A stretch of DNA of 34,041 nt from Nocardia aobensis NBRC 100429 (GTDB lineage Bacteria > Actinomycetota > Actinomycetes > Mycobacteriales > Mycobacteriaceae). Positions 1 to 7,816 of this stretch are shown piece by piece. A program made the translations under genes and the position numbers. Below the pieces are notes generated by a model, which did not search any database, had not been told where the DNA came from, and saw nothing but the letters and a program-made list of their open reading frames with translations. Numbering within the stretch: position 1 is the stretch's first letter; every line of letters begins with the position of its first letter. The DNA is taken from the NCBI RefSeq assembly GCF_000308375.1, contig NZ_BAFQ01000136.1, forward strand, positions 1-34,041, written 5' to 3'.

Positions 1-40
1 GCCCCCGGCGCAACGGAATTCGTCGCACCGGGGGCCTTTT
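1..40. terminator. Hairpin terminator beyond tsf, probably bidirectional
   Basis: An 8-bp perfect stem (1-8 with 28-35) is extended inward by a second stem (10-15 with 21-26, one mismatch). On the plus strand it is followed by C and four T (37-40), so it can stop a transcript arriving from the left. For tsf, read leftwards, the stem begins about 13 nt after the stop codon. The tract that would follow it lies outside the window, so its use as the tsf terminator is inferred from position. Confidence 0.7.
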
Positions 41-48
41 CCGGCAGA

Positions 49-873
49 TCAGGCCTGACCGACCTCGAAGCGGGCGAAGCGGGTGATGGTGACACCGGCA
101 TCGTCCAGCAGCTGCTTGACGGTCTTCTTGCTGTCGGTGACCGAGGACTGCTCCAGCAGGACGACGTCCTTGTAGAAGCCGTTCACGCGACCCTCGACGA
201 TCTTCGGCAGCGCGGCCTCCGGCTTGCCCTCTTCCTTCGCGGTCGCCTCGGCGATCTCGCGCTCCTTGGCGACGACCTCGGCCGGGACATCCTCGCGGGT
301 CAGGTACTTGGCCTTCAGAGCGGCGATCTGCATCGCGGCAGCGCGCGCGACCTCGGCCGCGGCGTCGCCCTCGCCCTGGTACTCGACCAGCACGCCGACG
401 GCCGGCGGCAGGTCCGAGGAACGCTTGTGCAGGTAGGTCGCGACCGGGCCGTCGAAGGACACGACACGACGCAGCTCCAGCTTCTCGCCGATCTTGGCGG
501 CCAGCTCCTGCACCACCTGGTCGGCGGTCTTGCCGTTGACGTCGACGGCCTTGAGCGCCTCCAGGTCGGCCGGGCGCACCTTGGCGGCGGCATCGACGAT
601 GTCGCCGGCGGTGTTCTGGAACTCGTCGTTCTTGGCGACGAAGTCGGTCTCGGAGTTGAGCTCGATCATCACGCCGTTCTGCGCGGCGACCAGGCCCTCG
701 GCGGTGGCGCGCTCGGCGCGCTTGCCGACATCCTTGGCGCCCTTGATGCGGAGTACCTCGACGGCCTTGTCGAAGTCGCCGTCGGTCTCCTCCAGGGCCT
801 TCTTGCAGTCCATCATTCCGGAGCCGGTGAGCTCGCGGAGCCGCTTCACATCCTGGGCGGTGTAGTTCGCCAT
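49..873 (-). CDS. tsf: Elongation factor Ts
   Basis: EF-Ts is the cytoplasmic nucleotide exchange factor that recycles EF-Tu-GDP to EF-Tu-GTP. The 274-residue product opens with the UBA-like helical domain (about residues 1-50, including [12 protein letters not shown]). The core signature [10 protein letters not shown] at about 76-85 contacts the EF-Tu nucleotide site. The two dimerisation subdomains fill the rest, and the length is normal for actinobacteria. The ATG is preceded by GAGGAGG at good spacing (minus strand, about 880-886). It lies 123 bp downstream of rpsB in the conserved rpsB-tsf order, so co-transcription is expected; a small hairpin in the gap may set the ratio. Nothing unusual is seen in the protein. 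Confidence 0.98.
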   Translation of the reverse strand: MANYTAQDVKRLRELTGSGMMDCKKALEETDGDFDKAVEVLRIKGAKDVGKRAERATAEGLVAAQNGVMIELNSETDFVAKNDEFQNTAGDIVDAAAKVRPADLEALKAVDVNGKTADQVVQELAAKIGEKLELRRVVSFDGPVATYLHKRSSDLPPAVGVLVEYQGEGDAAAEVARAAAMQIAALKAKYLTREDVPAEVVAKEREIAEATAKEEGKPEAALPKIVEGRVNGFYKDVVLLEQSSVTDSKKTVKQLLDDAGVTITRFARFEVGQA

Positions 874-975
874 CGTGGCGAGCCTCCTCGAAGATTTACG
901 AAAGTTGTCAGGTCTCTTAGCACCACCATGCCGACCGCTTCCGAACAGGAAGGGCCGGCAGGGTGAACAGACAAT

Positions 976-991
976 CGCGGTGGGAACCGCG
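976..991 (-). terminator. Small hairpin between rpsB and tsf, possible attenuator
   Basis: A perfect 6-bp dyad (976-981 with 986-991, loop of four) lies 5 nt after the rpsB stop codon. No T-tract follows in the direction of transcription, so it is not a classical terminator. It could act as a weak attenuator or an RNA 3' end between the two genes. This is inferred from position only. Confidence 0.3.
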
Positions 992-996
992 CCGGA

Positions 997-1875
997 TCAG
1001 AAGTCGGCCGGGGTCTTGGTGGCCGGCTCTTCCTTCAGCTCCGCCTCGGCGGCGGTCTCGGCCGGAGCTTCGGCGGCAGCCTCGCCGCCCTCGGCGGCCG
1101 GGGTCGCCTGCGCCAGCAGCTCCTGCTCCCACTCGGCGAGCGGCTCGCCGGCGCCGGCTTCGGGCTTCACATCGCCCGACGCGCGGGAGGCGCGGGCCTG
1201 CACGCCCTCGGCGACCGCGGAAGCGACAACCTTGGTGAGCAGCGCGGCCGAGCGGATCGCGTCGTCGTTACCCGGGATCGGGTAGTCGACCAGGTCGGGG
1301 TCGCAGTTGGTGTCCAGGATCGCGATGACCGGGATGTTCAGCTTGCGAGCCTCACCGACGGCGATGTGCTCCTTGTTGGTGTCGACGACCCAGATGGCCG
1401 AGGGAACCTTGGCCATATCGCGGATACCGCCGAGGGTGCGCTCCAGCTTGTTCTTCTCGCGGGTCAGCATCAAGATTTCCTTCTTGGTGCGGCCCTCGAA
1501 ACCACCGGTCTGCTCCATCGCCTCGAGTTCCTTCAGGCGCTGCAGCCGCTTGTGCACGGTGGAGAAGTTGGTGAGCATGCCACCCAGCCAGCGCTGGTTG
1601 ACGTAGGGCATCCCGACGCGAGTCGCCTCGGCCGCGATCGACTCCTGAGCCTGCTTCTTGGTGCCGACGAAGAGAACGGTGCCACCGTGGGCGACGGTCT
1701 CCTTGACGAACTCGTAGGCCTTGTCGATGTAGGTCAGCGTCTGCTGCAGGTCGATGATGTAGATGCCGTTGCGGTCGGTGAAGATGAACCGCTTCATCTT
1801 CGGGTTCCACCGCCGGGTCTGGTGACCGAAGTGTGCGCCGCTGTCGAGCAGCTGCTTCATGGTTACGACAGCCAT
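997..1875 (-). CDS. rpsB: 30S ribosomal protein S2
   Basis: S2 is a structural protein of the small subunit, needed with S1 for mRNA binding. The start at 1875 gives a 292-residue protein beginning [19 protein letters not shown], the standard actinobacterial S2 N-terminus, with AAAGGCGGG upstream. The frame is open for 82 more codons upstream, but that part has no S2 homology and carries leader-like sequence, so the longer start is rejected. Motifs such as [18 protein letters not shown] and the WLGGMLTNF block are intact. The last 60 or so residues are an Ala/Glu-rich acidic tail beyond the E. coli S2 length, as is usual in actinobacteria. It is followed by tsf. Confidence 0.97.
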   Translation of the reverse strand: MAVVTMKQLLDSGAHFGHQTRRWNPKMKRFIFTDRNGIYIIDLQQTLTYIDKAYEFVKETVAHGGTVLFVGTKKQAQESIAAEATRVGMPYVNQRWLGGMLTNFSTVHKRLQRLKELEAMEQTGGFEGRTKKEILMLTREKNKLERTLGGIRDMAKVPSAIWVVDTNKEHIAVGEARKLNIPVIAILDTNCDPDLVDYPIPGNDDAIRSAALLTKVVASAVAEGVQARASRASGDVKPEAGAGEPLAEWEQELLAQATPAAEGGEAAAEAPAETAAEAELKEEPATKTPADF

Positions 1876-2142
1876 AGCTGCGTACCCGCCTTTCTGAGCC
1901 GGTTGACGCAGAAATCGAGGGTCGATCTCTGCCCTGGCGTCCGTGGCCGCCGGACCTTCCGGAAAAATTCGGGAGGACCAGCCGACGGCACCGTGATCGG
2001 ACGCGCGAAGTCGATCCGCGTACAGCGAACCGCGTTGCCAGTCTACGACCAGCGCAGGTGAGAACATAAACGGGGTGGTCAGCGCCCGGATTCCCACCCC
2101 CGCCCAGCGGACGCCGGGCAACCTGCCGATGCGCAGATCAGC
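1876..2142 (-). promoter_or_regulatory. rpsB leader and probable promoter region
   Basis: This 267-bp gap holds the rpsB 5' region. A candidate minus-strand -10 element TAGACT lies at about 2041-2046, with weak AT-rich -35 candidates (TTATGT or nearby) upstream, implying a leader of roughly 160 nt. A long leader would suit autogenous control by S2, known in other bacteria, but I could not identify a defined S2-binding structure. The exact promoter is uncertain. Confidence 0.35.
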
Positions 2143-2508
2143 TCAGAGATGCCAGCCGGGCGTCGACTCCAGCAACGCCACCACGAGCGCCACCGACGCC
2201 ACGACGCAGATCGCCGCACTGGTCGCCGCCATCGCGACCCGCCCGTCGCTCCAACTCCCCCACGCATGGGTGTGCAGGGTCCGGCTGCGCACCACACAGA
2301 CGATGGTGATCACCGCCAGCGCGCCGATCGCCACGAGCGCGAGCACGGTGGCTGCGCGGTCACCGCTGGTCAAGGCGACGTGCAGGAACAGCAGCGCATT
2401 GGCCATGGCACCCACGGCGGTCCGCCACCAGGACAACGCCGTCCGCTCGGCCTGCAAACCGCGGTCTGCCGGGGCGGCGGGCGGACGATTCGGCGGGATC
2501 GCGGTCAT
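2143..2508 (-). CDS. DUF202 family membrane protein (second of a pair)
   Basis: This 121-residue protein belongs to the small DUF202 (YidH-like) inner-membrane family, whose molecular role is not established. The family-type N-terminal block LQAERTALSWWRTAVGAMAN is followed by three hydrophobic segments: residues about 30-47, 55-74 and 95-115. The ATG at 2508 overlaps the TGA of the upstream DUF202 gene (2505-2508, ATGA), indicating translational coupling. An upstream in-frame extension to 2676 would read through the preceding gene in another frame and is rejected. Two different DUF202 proteins in tandem suggest a heteromeric membrane complex, which is inference. Confidence 0.8.
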   Translation of the reverse strand: MTAIPPNRPPAAPADRGLQAERTALSWWRTAVGAMANALLFLHVALTSGDRAATVLALVAIGALAVITIVCVVRSRTLHTHAWGSWSDGRVAMAATSAAICVVASVALVVALLESTPGWHL

Positions 2509-3056
2509 GACAGCAGCAATCCGATTCCGGCCAGCATGGCGATGACGGCGATCCCGATCGCCAGAATCGGCACCATCACCGTGGTCGGGAGCGGGCGGCC
2601 CGCCCGCATCGCCGCGCCCACCAGCCGCCAGCGGCCGAACGCGCCGAGCGCGATGACGGCCGACAGCACGATGCAACTGATCGCCAGCACCGATCGGATG
2701 TCGTGATGCCCGAACGGCTGCACCAACTCGTGCACCGCGACCCCGCCCGCGAGCAGGCCGAGGGCGGTGCGGATCCAGGCGAGGAAGGTGCGTTCACCGG
2801 CGAGGGTGAATCGGTAGTCGAGATCGGGACCCTCGCCGGGAGCGGGCGACGACGCGGCTGCGGGAGCGGGCGACGACGCGGGTGCGGGAGCAGGCGATGA
2901 CGCGGCCGCGGGAGCGGGCGACGACGCGGGTGTGGGCGACGACTGGGCCGCGCGGCCCGGCGAGGACTCGACATCGCGGCCGACGGACGAGCCGGCTCCG
3001 CCGCCGCTCGAGTCCGGTGACGCGGACTCGGCGGGCTCGGGCGTTTCGGCACTCAT
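2505..3056 (-). CDS. DUF202 (YidH-like) membrane protein with Ala/Ser/Pro repeat N-terminus
   Basis: The product has 183 residues. The first 75 or so are hydrophilic and low complexity, with four near-perfect 8-residue repeats of the type ASSPAPAA/P. They are followed by the DUF202 domain, with RFTLAGERTFLAWIRTALGL and three hydrophobic segments (about 92-112, 121-140, 157-182). The family is of unknown function. The repeat is encoded by a 24-bp tandem array (2837-2932), so the copy number may vary between strains. The N-terminal part would lie on one face of the membrane as a flexible linker. It is translationally coupled to the downstream DUF202 gene. The start at 3056 is ATG with only a weak Shine-Dalgarno. 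Confidence 0.8.
   Translation of the reverse strand: MSAETPEPAESASPDSSGGGAGSSVGRDVESSPGRAAQSSPTPASSPAPAAASSPAPAPASSPAPAAASSPAPGEGPDLDYRFTLAGERTFLAWIRTALGLLAGGVAVHELVQPFGHHDIRSVLAISCIVLSAVIALGAFGRWRLVGAAMRAGRPLPTTVMVPILAIGIAVIAMLAGIGLLLS
2837..2932. repeat. 24-bp tandem repeat, four copies, inside the DUF202 gene
   Basis: Four consecutive 24-bp units at 2837-2860, 2861-2884, 2885-2908 and 2909-2932 begin CGGGAGCGGGCGACGACGCG (third copy with two to three changes). A partial fifth unit follows. The unit length is a multiple of three, so copy changes keep the reading frame and alter only the length of the Ala/Ser/Pro linker. Confidence 0.9.
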
Positions 3057-3341
3057 GAACCGGACCCCCTGCGCGCCCGGCGCGGGGAGCCGGACGAATC
3101 GCGAACGGCCACTTGCCTTTCCACCGGGCGCATCGTCGCGGCGACCGATGCGGCCGTGATCGGGTCGGCGACATCACGACACTCGACCATCGATCTGCCC
3201 CTTCCTCGGGACGGACCCAGCGGACCGTGGGGACCAGCACAACGTCTCGCCGGGAACGCGCCCTGTTCACATGCTTCCGAGTTGTCCACACACGCCGAAA
3301 CCGATCTTTCCATGTCCCTCGGTTCCGGCGAGGGTGGACGC

Positions 3342-3885
3342 ATGCGCTGGATGTCGATACTTCTCCTGGGGGCGGCGGCGGTGGCCGTGACCTGCGGCGC
3401 CACCACGGCGAACGCCACGCCCGCGACCGGATTCGGCTGGCCGCTGCAGCCGCGCCCCGCCGTCGTGCGCGGTTTCGACAAACCGCCGCAGAATTGGCTC
3501 CCGGGCCATCGCGGAGTCGATCTCGCGGGCGCCGCCGGACAGTCGGTACTCGCCGCCGGCGCCGGAATCGTGGTGTTCGCTGGTGAAGTGGGCGGCAAAC
3601 CGGTTGTCTCGGTCGACCATCCGGGCGGACTGCGCACGACCTACGAGCCGGTGCGAGCGGATGTGCCGGTCGGCCGCCGAGTCGAGCGCGGGTCGATGCT
3701 GGGGACGCTGCAACCCGGACATGCGGGCTGCCCCGGCGTCTGCCTGCATTGGGGTCTGCGGCGCGGCCGCGACTATCTCGACCCGCTGGTCCTCGTGCGA
3801 CACGCCCCGGTGCGCCTGCTGCCGGTGCGACCTGCGGGGCCCTCGGACGCTCGCCGGAGCCCGGCGGCGGCCCGCGCCGGTCTAG
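3342..3885 (+). CDS. Secreted M23-type (LytM-like) peptidase-fold protein; 3' end uncertain
   Basis: The start ATG at 3342 follows GAGGGTGG and opens a signal peptide (MRWMSILLLG, hydrophobic to about residue 19, likely cleavage after ANA at 26). An M23 beta-sheet domain follows at about 30-160. The zinc-ligand motif HxxxD (H56, D60) and H136 of the LHWG motif are present. The two positions that are usually the catalytic histidines read Pro (YEPV, about 101-104) and Cys (CLHW, 134). Hydrolase activity is therefore doubtful, and it may be a wall-binding or activating protein. The conserved domain ends near 3827. The frame has no stop there and stays open to 4694, antisense to the next gene. 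A TAG at 3883-3885, sharing CTAG with the stop of that gene, is one base out of frame. I give this as the likely original end; a frameshift is suspected. Confidence 0.65.
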
Positions 3886-4652
3886 CGAACGGCCTCGGCG
3901 GCACCGGATTCCTGGTCGGACAGTTCGCGCTTCCACTGCCGGAAGCCCTCCTCGGTGCGCCCGCGCCGCCAGTAGCCGGAGATCGAGGCCCAATCGGCGG
4001 GCACCCCGCGTTCGGTGCGGATATAGCGCCGCAGATCGTGCATGATCTTGTCGGCCTCACCATGGATGAAGACGTGCACGCGGCCCTCGCGCCAGGGCTC
4101 GGCACGGACCGCGGCGGCGAGCGCTTCGCCCGGGGCGCGATCCCCGCGATGCACCCAGTCGAGTTCGACCGCCGCGGGGCGCGGGACATCCAATTCGTCT
4201 GCGGGACCGGCGATTTCGACGAACACCCGGCCGACGGCATCGGACGGCAGGGCGGCACATGCGGCGGCGATGGCGGGCAGGGCGGCCTCGTCACCGGCGA
4301 GCAGATGCCAATCCGCCTCGGGCCTGGGGGAATACGCACCTCCCGGCCCGAAGAGTTCGATGGGGTCGCCGGGCCGAGCCGCGGCCGCCCACGGCCCTGC
4401 CACACCCTCGTCACCGTGATAGACGAAATCGATGGCGATCTCCTCGGCCTCGGTATCGATGGCGCTCACGGTGTAGGTGCGCATCGTCTCGCCGTCGGGG
4501 CCGGGGAACAGCAGTTTGACGTAGGCGTCGGTGAATCCGTTCGGCTGGAATCCAGCGAATCCCGGACCGCCCAGGTACACCCGGATCAGGTGGTCGGTCA
4601 GTCGTCGGGTGCGCCTGACCTCGAAGGACAGTTTGGTGCGGGTACGAGCCAC
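3882..4652 (-). CDS. Siderophore-interacting FAD-binding protein (ViuB/SIP family)
   Basis: This 256-residue flavoprotein family uses NAD(P)H to reduce ferric siderophores in the cytoplasm and release iron. The FAD-binding motif RTYTVS is at 58-63. VYHGDEGVAGPWAA (78-91) matches the family flavin-binding loop, and LLAGDEAALPAI (117-128) begins the NAD(P)H-binding half. The C-terminal block SGYWRRGRTEEGFRQWK is typical of SIP proteins. The start is GTG, with a strong GGAGGT eight bases upstream. The promoter region carries a TTAGG/CCTAA dyad resembling an IdeR/DtxR iron box, so iron repression is likely. It occupies the position of viuB (Rv2895c) in M. tuberculosis. The stop lies in a CTAG that also contains an out-of-frame TAG of the convergent M23 gene. 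Confidence 0.93.
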   Translation of the reverse strand: MARTRTKLSFEVRRTRRLTDHLIRVYLGGPGFAGFQPNGFTDAYVKLLFPGPDGETMRTYTVSAIDTEAEEIAIDFVYHGDEGVAGPWAAAARPGDPIELFGPGGAYSPRPEADWHLLAGDEAALPAIAAACAALPSDAVGRVFVEIAGPADELDVPRPAAVELDWVHRGDRAPGEALAAAVRAEPWREGRVHVFIHGEADKIMHDLRRYIRTERGVPADWASISGYWRRGRTEEGFRQWKRELSDQESGAAEAVR

Positions 4653-4670
4653 AGTGCGATACCTCCGATA

Positions 4671-4693
4671 TTAGGGTTACCTAAGGTAGGGTA
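4671..4693. promoter_or_regulatory. Candidate IdeR/DtxR-type iron box upstream of the SIP gene
   Basis: TTAGG (4671-4675) and CCTAA (4680-4684) form a dyad. It overlaps a second, perfect dyad TACCT-A-AGGTA (4678-4688). The half-sites match the ends of the IdeR consensus (TTAGGTTAGGCTAACCTAA), but the spacing is shorter than the canonical 19-bp box. The site lies 18-40 bp upstream of the SIP start codon. A direct match to the full consensus is only partial, so this is a candidate. Confidence 0.45.
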
Positions 4694-4701
4694 GCACGAC
4701 T

Positions 4702-4733
4702 TATCTCCGATAGCTCGGAGTATATCGGCGATA
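4702..4733. promoter_or_regulatory. Dyad cluster in the SIP/DUF1990 divergent promoter
   Basis: TATCTCCGATA (4702-4712) and TATCGGCGATA (4723-4733) are 11-bp dyads whose centres are 21 bp apart, two helical turns. Between and overlapping them is a perfect 6-4-6 palindrome, CTCCGATAGCTCGGAG (4705-4720). A minus-strand -10-like TATACT (4719-4724) overlaps the cluster. It looks like an operator for a dimeric repressor; the regulator is unknown. Confidence 0.45.
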
Positions 4734-4800
4734 AATTCGGTGGGCTGCGTCGCTCCGGTATCCCTGGTGTGTCACTCCCGCCGCGAGCGAGGATGGGGAT

Positions 4801-5313
4801 ATGGCGAATTCCGCGGCCGCCGAGCCGTTCACCTATCCGGAAGTCGGAGCGACCGCCGGAGAATTCCCGCCCGGCTATCACCACTTCCGCCTGCGCCGCC
4901 GCATCGGCAGCGGACGAGCGCTGTTCGACTCCGCCGGCGATCAGATCCGGGCCTACCGCATGCAGCGTGGCACCGGCATCTTCCAGCACGCCGATACCCC
5001 GGTCGCCGAACCGGGAACAGCCCTCACGGTGCGGCTGGGCATCGCCGGTCTCGGCATCACGGCACCCTGCCGAGTCATCTACGTGGTCGACGAACCGACC
5101 CGCCGCGGCTTCGCCTACGGAACCCTGCCGGGGCATCCGGAAATCGGCGAGGAACTCTTCGCGGTGGAATACGACCCCGCCGACGAGACGGTGTACGGCG
5201 TGGTGGCCGCCTTCTCCCGTCCCGCCACCTGGTACACGAAACTCGGTGGCCCCGTCGTCCGCGCAATCCAGCACTTCATCGCCGGCCGCTACATCGACGC
5301 CATCCGCCCCTAG
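4801..5313 (+). CDS. DUF1990 family protein
   Basis: This 170-residue protein is of the DUF1990 family, soluble and without signal peptide or membrane segment. The family is common in actinobacteria and has no assigned function. Recognisable blocks are FTYPEVGAT near the N-terminus, PPGYHHFRLRRRIGSG at about 23-38, CRVIYVVDE at about 90-98, and the family-typical YGTLPGHPEIGEELFAVEY at about 110-128. The ATG at 4801 follows GAGGATGGGG. The gene is divergent from the siderophore-interacting gene across a 148-bp region full of dyads, so the two may share control. It converges on xerC. Confidence 0.85.
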   Translation: MANSAAAEPFTYPEVGATAGEFPPGYHHFRLRRRIGSGRALFDSAGDQIRAYRMQRGTGIFQHADTPVAEPGTALTVRLGIAGLGITAPCRVIYVVDEPTRRGFAYGTLPGHPEIGEELFAVEYDPADETVYGVVAAFSRPATWYTKLGGPVVRAIQHFIAGRYIDAIRP

Positions 5314-5477
5314 GCGAGGCTAAGCCGTGGGTGACGACATGATCGGGCCGTAGGCGGCGACGCGAAAATCTTCGCCTTGGTCCACCTTCTGATCGGAGGC
5401 TTCGCATCCGAGCGTTGAGCTCAGCAGCCAGACGACACCATCGCCGCGCTCCTGCGGGGCGTCCATCGCCGCTCTGC
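5314..5477. other. Convergent intergenic gap, DUF1990/xerC
   Basis: These 164 bp lie between two convergent stops. Only a weak GCGAA/TTCGC hairpin near 5367-5380 was seen. No T-rich terminator or small gene can be supported. Confidence 0.4.
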
Positions 5478-6401
5478 TCAGGCGCGGGGGTGGGCCTGGT
5501 CGTGCACCCGTTTCAGGCGTTCGATCGAGACGTGGGTGTAGAGCTGGGTGGTCGCCATACTGGCGTGGCCGAGCAGTTCCTGGACCACACGCAGGTCGGC
5601 TCCCCCTTCCAGCAGATGGGTGGCAGCGGTGTGGCGCAAGCCGTGCGGACCCAGGTCCGGCGCTCCCGGAACCGCCGAAACGACCTCGTGGACAACGGTT
5701 CTGGCCTGGCGCTGATTCAGTCTGCGGCCGCGCCGGCCGAGCAGCAGCGCTCGCCCGGATTCGGCGGTGGCGAGGTGCGGGCGCCCGAAGTTGAGCCAAT
5801 TCTCCAATGCCCGGTCGGCGGGCAGGCCGAACGGTACCGAGCGCTCCTTGTTGCCCTTGCCCAATACCCGGACCAGCCTCCTGCCCCGGTCGACGTCGTC
5901 GATGTCGAGCCCGCACAGTTCGCTGACCCGGATCCCGGTGGCGTACAACATCTCCACGACGAGCCGATCCCGCAGCGCCATCGGGTCGCGCTGCGCCGCA
6001 CCGGATTCGGCGGCGTTCATGGCCGCGTCGGCCTGGTCCTTGCCCAGGACGGCGGGCAGGACCCGGTGTGCACGCGCCGAGCCCAGCCGTGGGCCGGGAT
6101 CGGCCGCGAGGCGGCCGGTGTGCGTCAACCAGGCGGTGAACGTCCGTGCGGCCGAGGCACGCCGCGCCATGGTGGTGCGGGCGGCGCCCCCGGCCGACTG
6201 TCCGGCCAACCACGAACGCAACAGCGGCAGATCGATCTCTCCCACCGCGGCATCGGGCGAGCGGGCGCACAGATGTTCCAGCAGAGATCGCGCATCCCCG
6301 AGATAGGCCCGCACCGTGTGCGCGGACCGGTTGCGTCCGAGAAGCAGGTGCCGTTCGTACTGCTCGAGCAGATCCGCGAGATCGCCCGGTAATCCGTCCA
6401 T
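5478..6401 (-). CDS. xerC: Tyrosine recombinase XerC
   Basis: XerC acts with XerD at dif to resolve chromosome dimers. From the ATG at 6401 the product has 307 residues. An N-terminal SAM-like core-binding domain (about 8-100) is followed by the catalytic domain. All six catalytic residues are visible: R158 ([10 protein letters not shown]), K182 (GKGNKER), H253 and R256 ([10 protein letters not shown]), H279 (LGHAS) and the nucleophile Y288 (TQLYTHV). The frame is open to a GTG at 6473, but the extra 24 residues are not conserved. The shorter start fits the family length, although GGAG sits close to the ATG. The gene lies downstream of dprA in the yraN-comM-dprA-xerC order typical of actinobacteria; the 221-bp gap from dprA may hold its own promoter. 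Confidence 0.95.
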   Translation of the reverse strand: MDGLPGDLADLLEQYERHLLLGRNRSAHTVRAYLGDARSLLEHLCARSPDAAVGEIDLPLLRSWLAGQSAGGAARTTMARRASAARTFTAWLTHTGRLAADPGPRLGSARAHRVLPAVLGKDQADAAMNAAESGAAQRDPMALRDRLVVEMLYATGIRVSELCGLDIDDVDRGRRLVRVLGKGNKERSVPFGLPADRALENWLNFGRPHLATAESGRALLLGRRGRRLNQRQARTVVHEVVSAVPGAPDLGPHGLRHTAATHLLEGGADLRVVQELLGHASMATTQLYTHVSIERLKRVHDQAHPRA

Positions 6402-6622
6402 TTCTCCACGTTCACCGGCGGCCGCCCCGCGCGCAAGCCCCCGCGCCGACAGCATCCCGCAGAACCCGCACACCCTCCCTCGCCCGGCTTCCGGTGGCGT
6501 CGTTCGGCCACCCCGGTATCTCTCGACCGGGACATCCGCTCACCACCGACCGTCAGACCCACCACCGCCGAGCACGTCGACAGCCAGACGCACTTGCACC
6601 CCGATCACGTCGTACTGACCTT

Positions 6623-7816
6623 TCACGCCCCCTTTCGCACGGTGCGGAACCACCCCGAACTGTCGGACCCGACCAGCCCGGCGACCTCGAGGGCGACCAG
6701 TGCCGCGCGCACCGCGTGGATGGTGAGGCCGCTCTCGTCGGCGATCTGTTTCGGCAGGCGCGAACCGGCCACCGGCAAATCGGCGAAGACCGCCGCCTGG
6801 TCCCCGGCGAGATTCGCACCGACCTCGCTACCCGTGGGCAGCGACAGGCGCAGTGGCCCGACCTCGTCGTGGATTTCGTCGACGCGAGTGACGAGGATCG
6901 CTTCCCGGTCGCGGATCATGCGGTGGCAGCCGACCGACGCCGCGGCGGTGATCGGCCCCGGCACCGCGAGGGCCGGACGGCCCAGGCGCCGAGCCCATTT
7001 CGCGGTATTGCGCGCACCGCTGCGCATGCCCGCCTCGACCACCAGCACTCCGTCGGACAGGGCCGCGATCAAACGGTTCCGCGCCAGGAAACGGTGTTTG
7101 AGGGCGGCGGCGCCGGGCGGGTATTCGCTCACCACCACACCCGTTTCGGCGATCTCGGCCAGCAGGCGTTCGTGCTGAGCGGGATAGGGGCGGTCGACGC
7201 CGCAGGCCAGTACGGCGATGGTGGGGGCGCCGACGGCCAGCGCCGCACGATGCGCCATCCCGTCGATGCCGAATGCGGCTCCGGACACGATCGTCCAACC
7301 GTGCGCGGCCAGTTCACCCGCGAGTTCGGCGGTGACCTGTTCGCCGTATCCGGAGGAGCAGCGAGCGCCCACCACGGCGAGGGCTTGTTCGGTGTACTGC
7401 TGCAACGACAACGGACCGCGGGCCCACAGCACCAGCGGCACCGCGGCGTCGGCGTCGCGGGCCGGGTCGAGCTGGGTCAGGCCCAGCAGGCGCCACTGCG
7501 GCCACTCCGGGTCGTCGGGAGTGATCACGCGTCCACCGATGCGCGCCATCAGCTCGAGATCGCGTTCGGCACGGTCGACTTCGCGCCGGCGTTCGGTCGG
7601 ACCACGCAGCGATTCGGGCAGATCGCATTCACGCACCGCACGCGCCGCCTCCACCACGCCGACGCGCGCGATCAGCGCCGACAACGCCGGACACGGACCC
7701 TCCACCACGCGAGACAGATAGACCCATGCCAGCCGCCGTTCGTCCGCGTCGACAGTCAGCAGAGACGCGACACCACCACCCGAATCGCCGTCCATGCCGA
7801 CATCGTGACCGGTCAC
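6623..7816 (-). CDS. dprA: DNA-processing protein DprA
   Basis: DprA binds single-stranded DNA and loads RecA during natural transformation; many non-competent actinobacteria keep it for a role not well defined. From the GTG at 7816, preceded by GGAGG at seven bases, the product has 397 residues. An N-terminal helical region is followed by the Rossmann-like DprA fold (about 130-310), with AVVGARCSSGYG (147-158), IVSGAAFGIDGMAH (176-189) and FLARNRLIAALSDGVLVVEA. A C-terminal winged-helix region follows (about 340-397). An ATG at 7795 is an alternative start without a good ribosome site. The frame continues upstream to 8050, but that sequence is not family-like. It is downstream of comM across an unusually long 384-bp spacer. 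Confidence 0.93.
   Translation of the reverse strand: MTGHDVGMDGDSGGGVASLLTVDADERRLAWVYLSRVVEGPCPALSALIARVGVVEAARAVRECDLPESLRGPTERRREVDRAERDLELMARIGGRVITPDDPEWPQWRLLGLTQLDPARDADAAVPLVLWARGPLSLQQYTEQALAVVGARCSSGYGEQVTAELAGELAAHGWTIVSGAAFGIDGMAHRAALAVGAPTIAVLACGVDRPYPAQHERLLAEIAETGVVVSEYPPGAAALKHRFLARNRLIAALSDGVLVVEAGMRSGARNTAKWARRLGRPALAVPGPITAAASVGCHRMIRDREAILVTRVDEIHDEVGPLRLSLPTGSEVGANLAGDQAAVFADLPVAGSRLPKQIADESGLTIHAVRAALVALEVAGLVGSDSSGWFRTVRKGA

Noticed and set aside
1876..2121. An 82-codon N-terminal extension of rpsB
   Set aside because: The sequence is unlike S2 and holds the leader and likely promoter; the start at 1875 matches the family N-terminus and has a ribosome site.
3282..3290. 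TTGTCCACA, a perfect actinobacterial DnaA-box match upstream of the M23 gene
   Set aside because: A single box, with no cluster or AT-rich unwinding region, and no dnaA/dnaN nearby; expected by chance in a genome.
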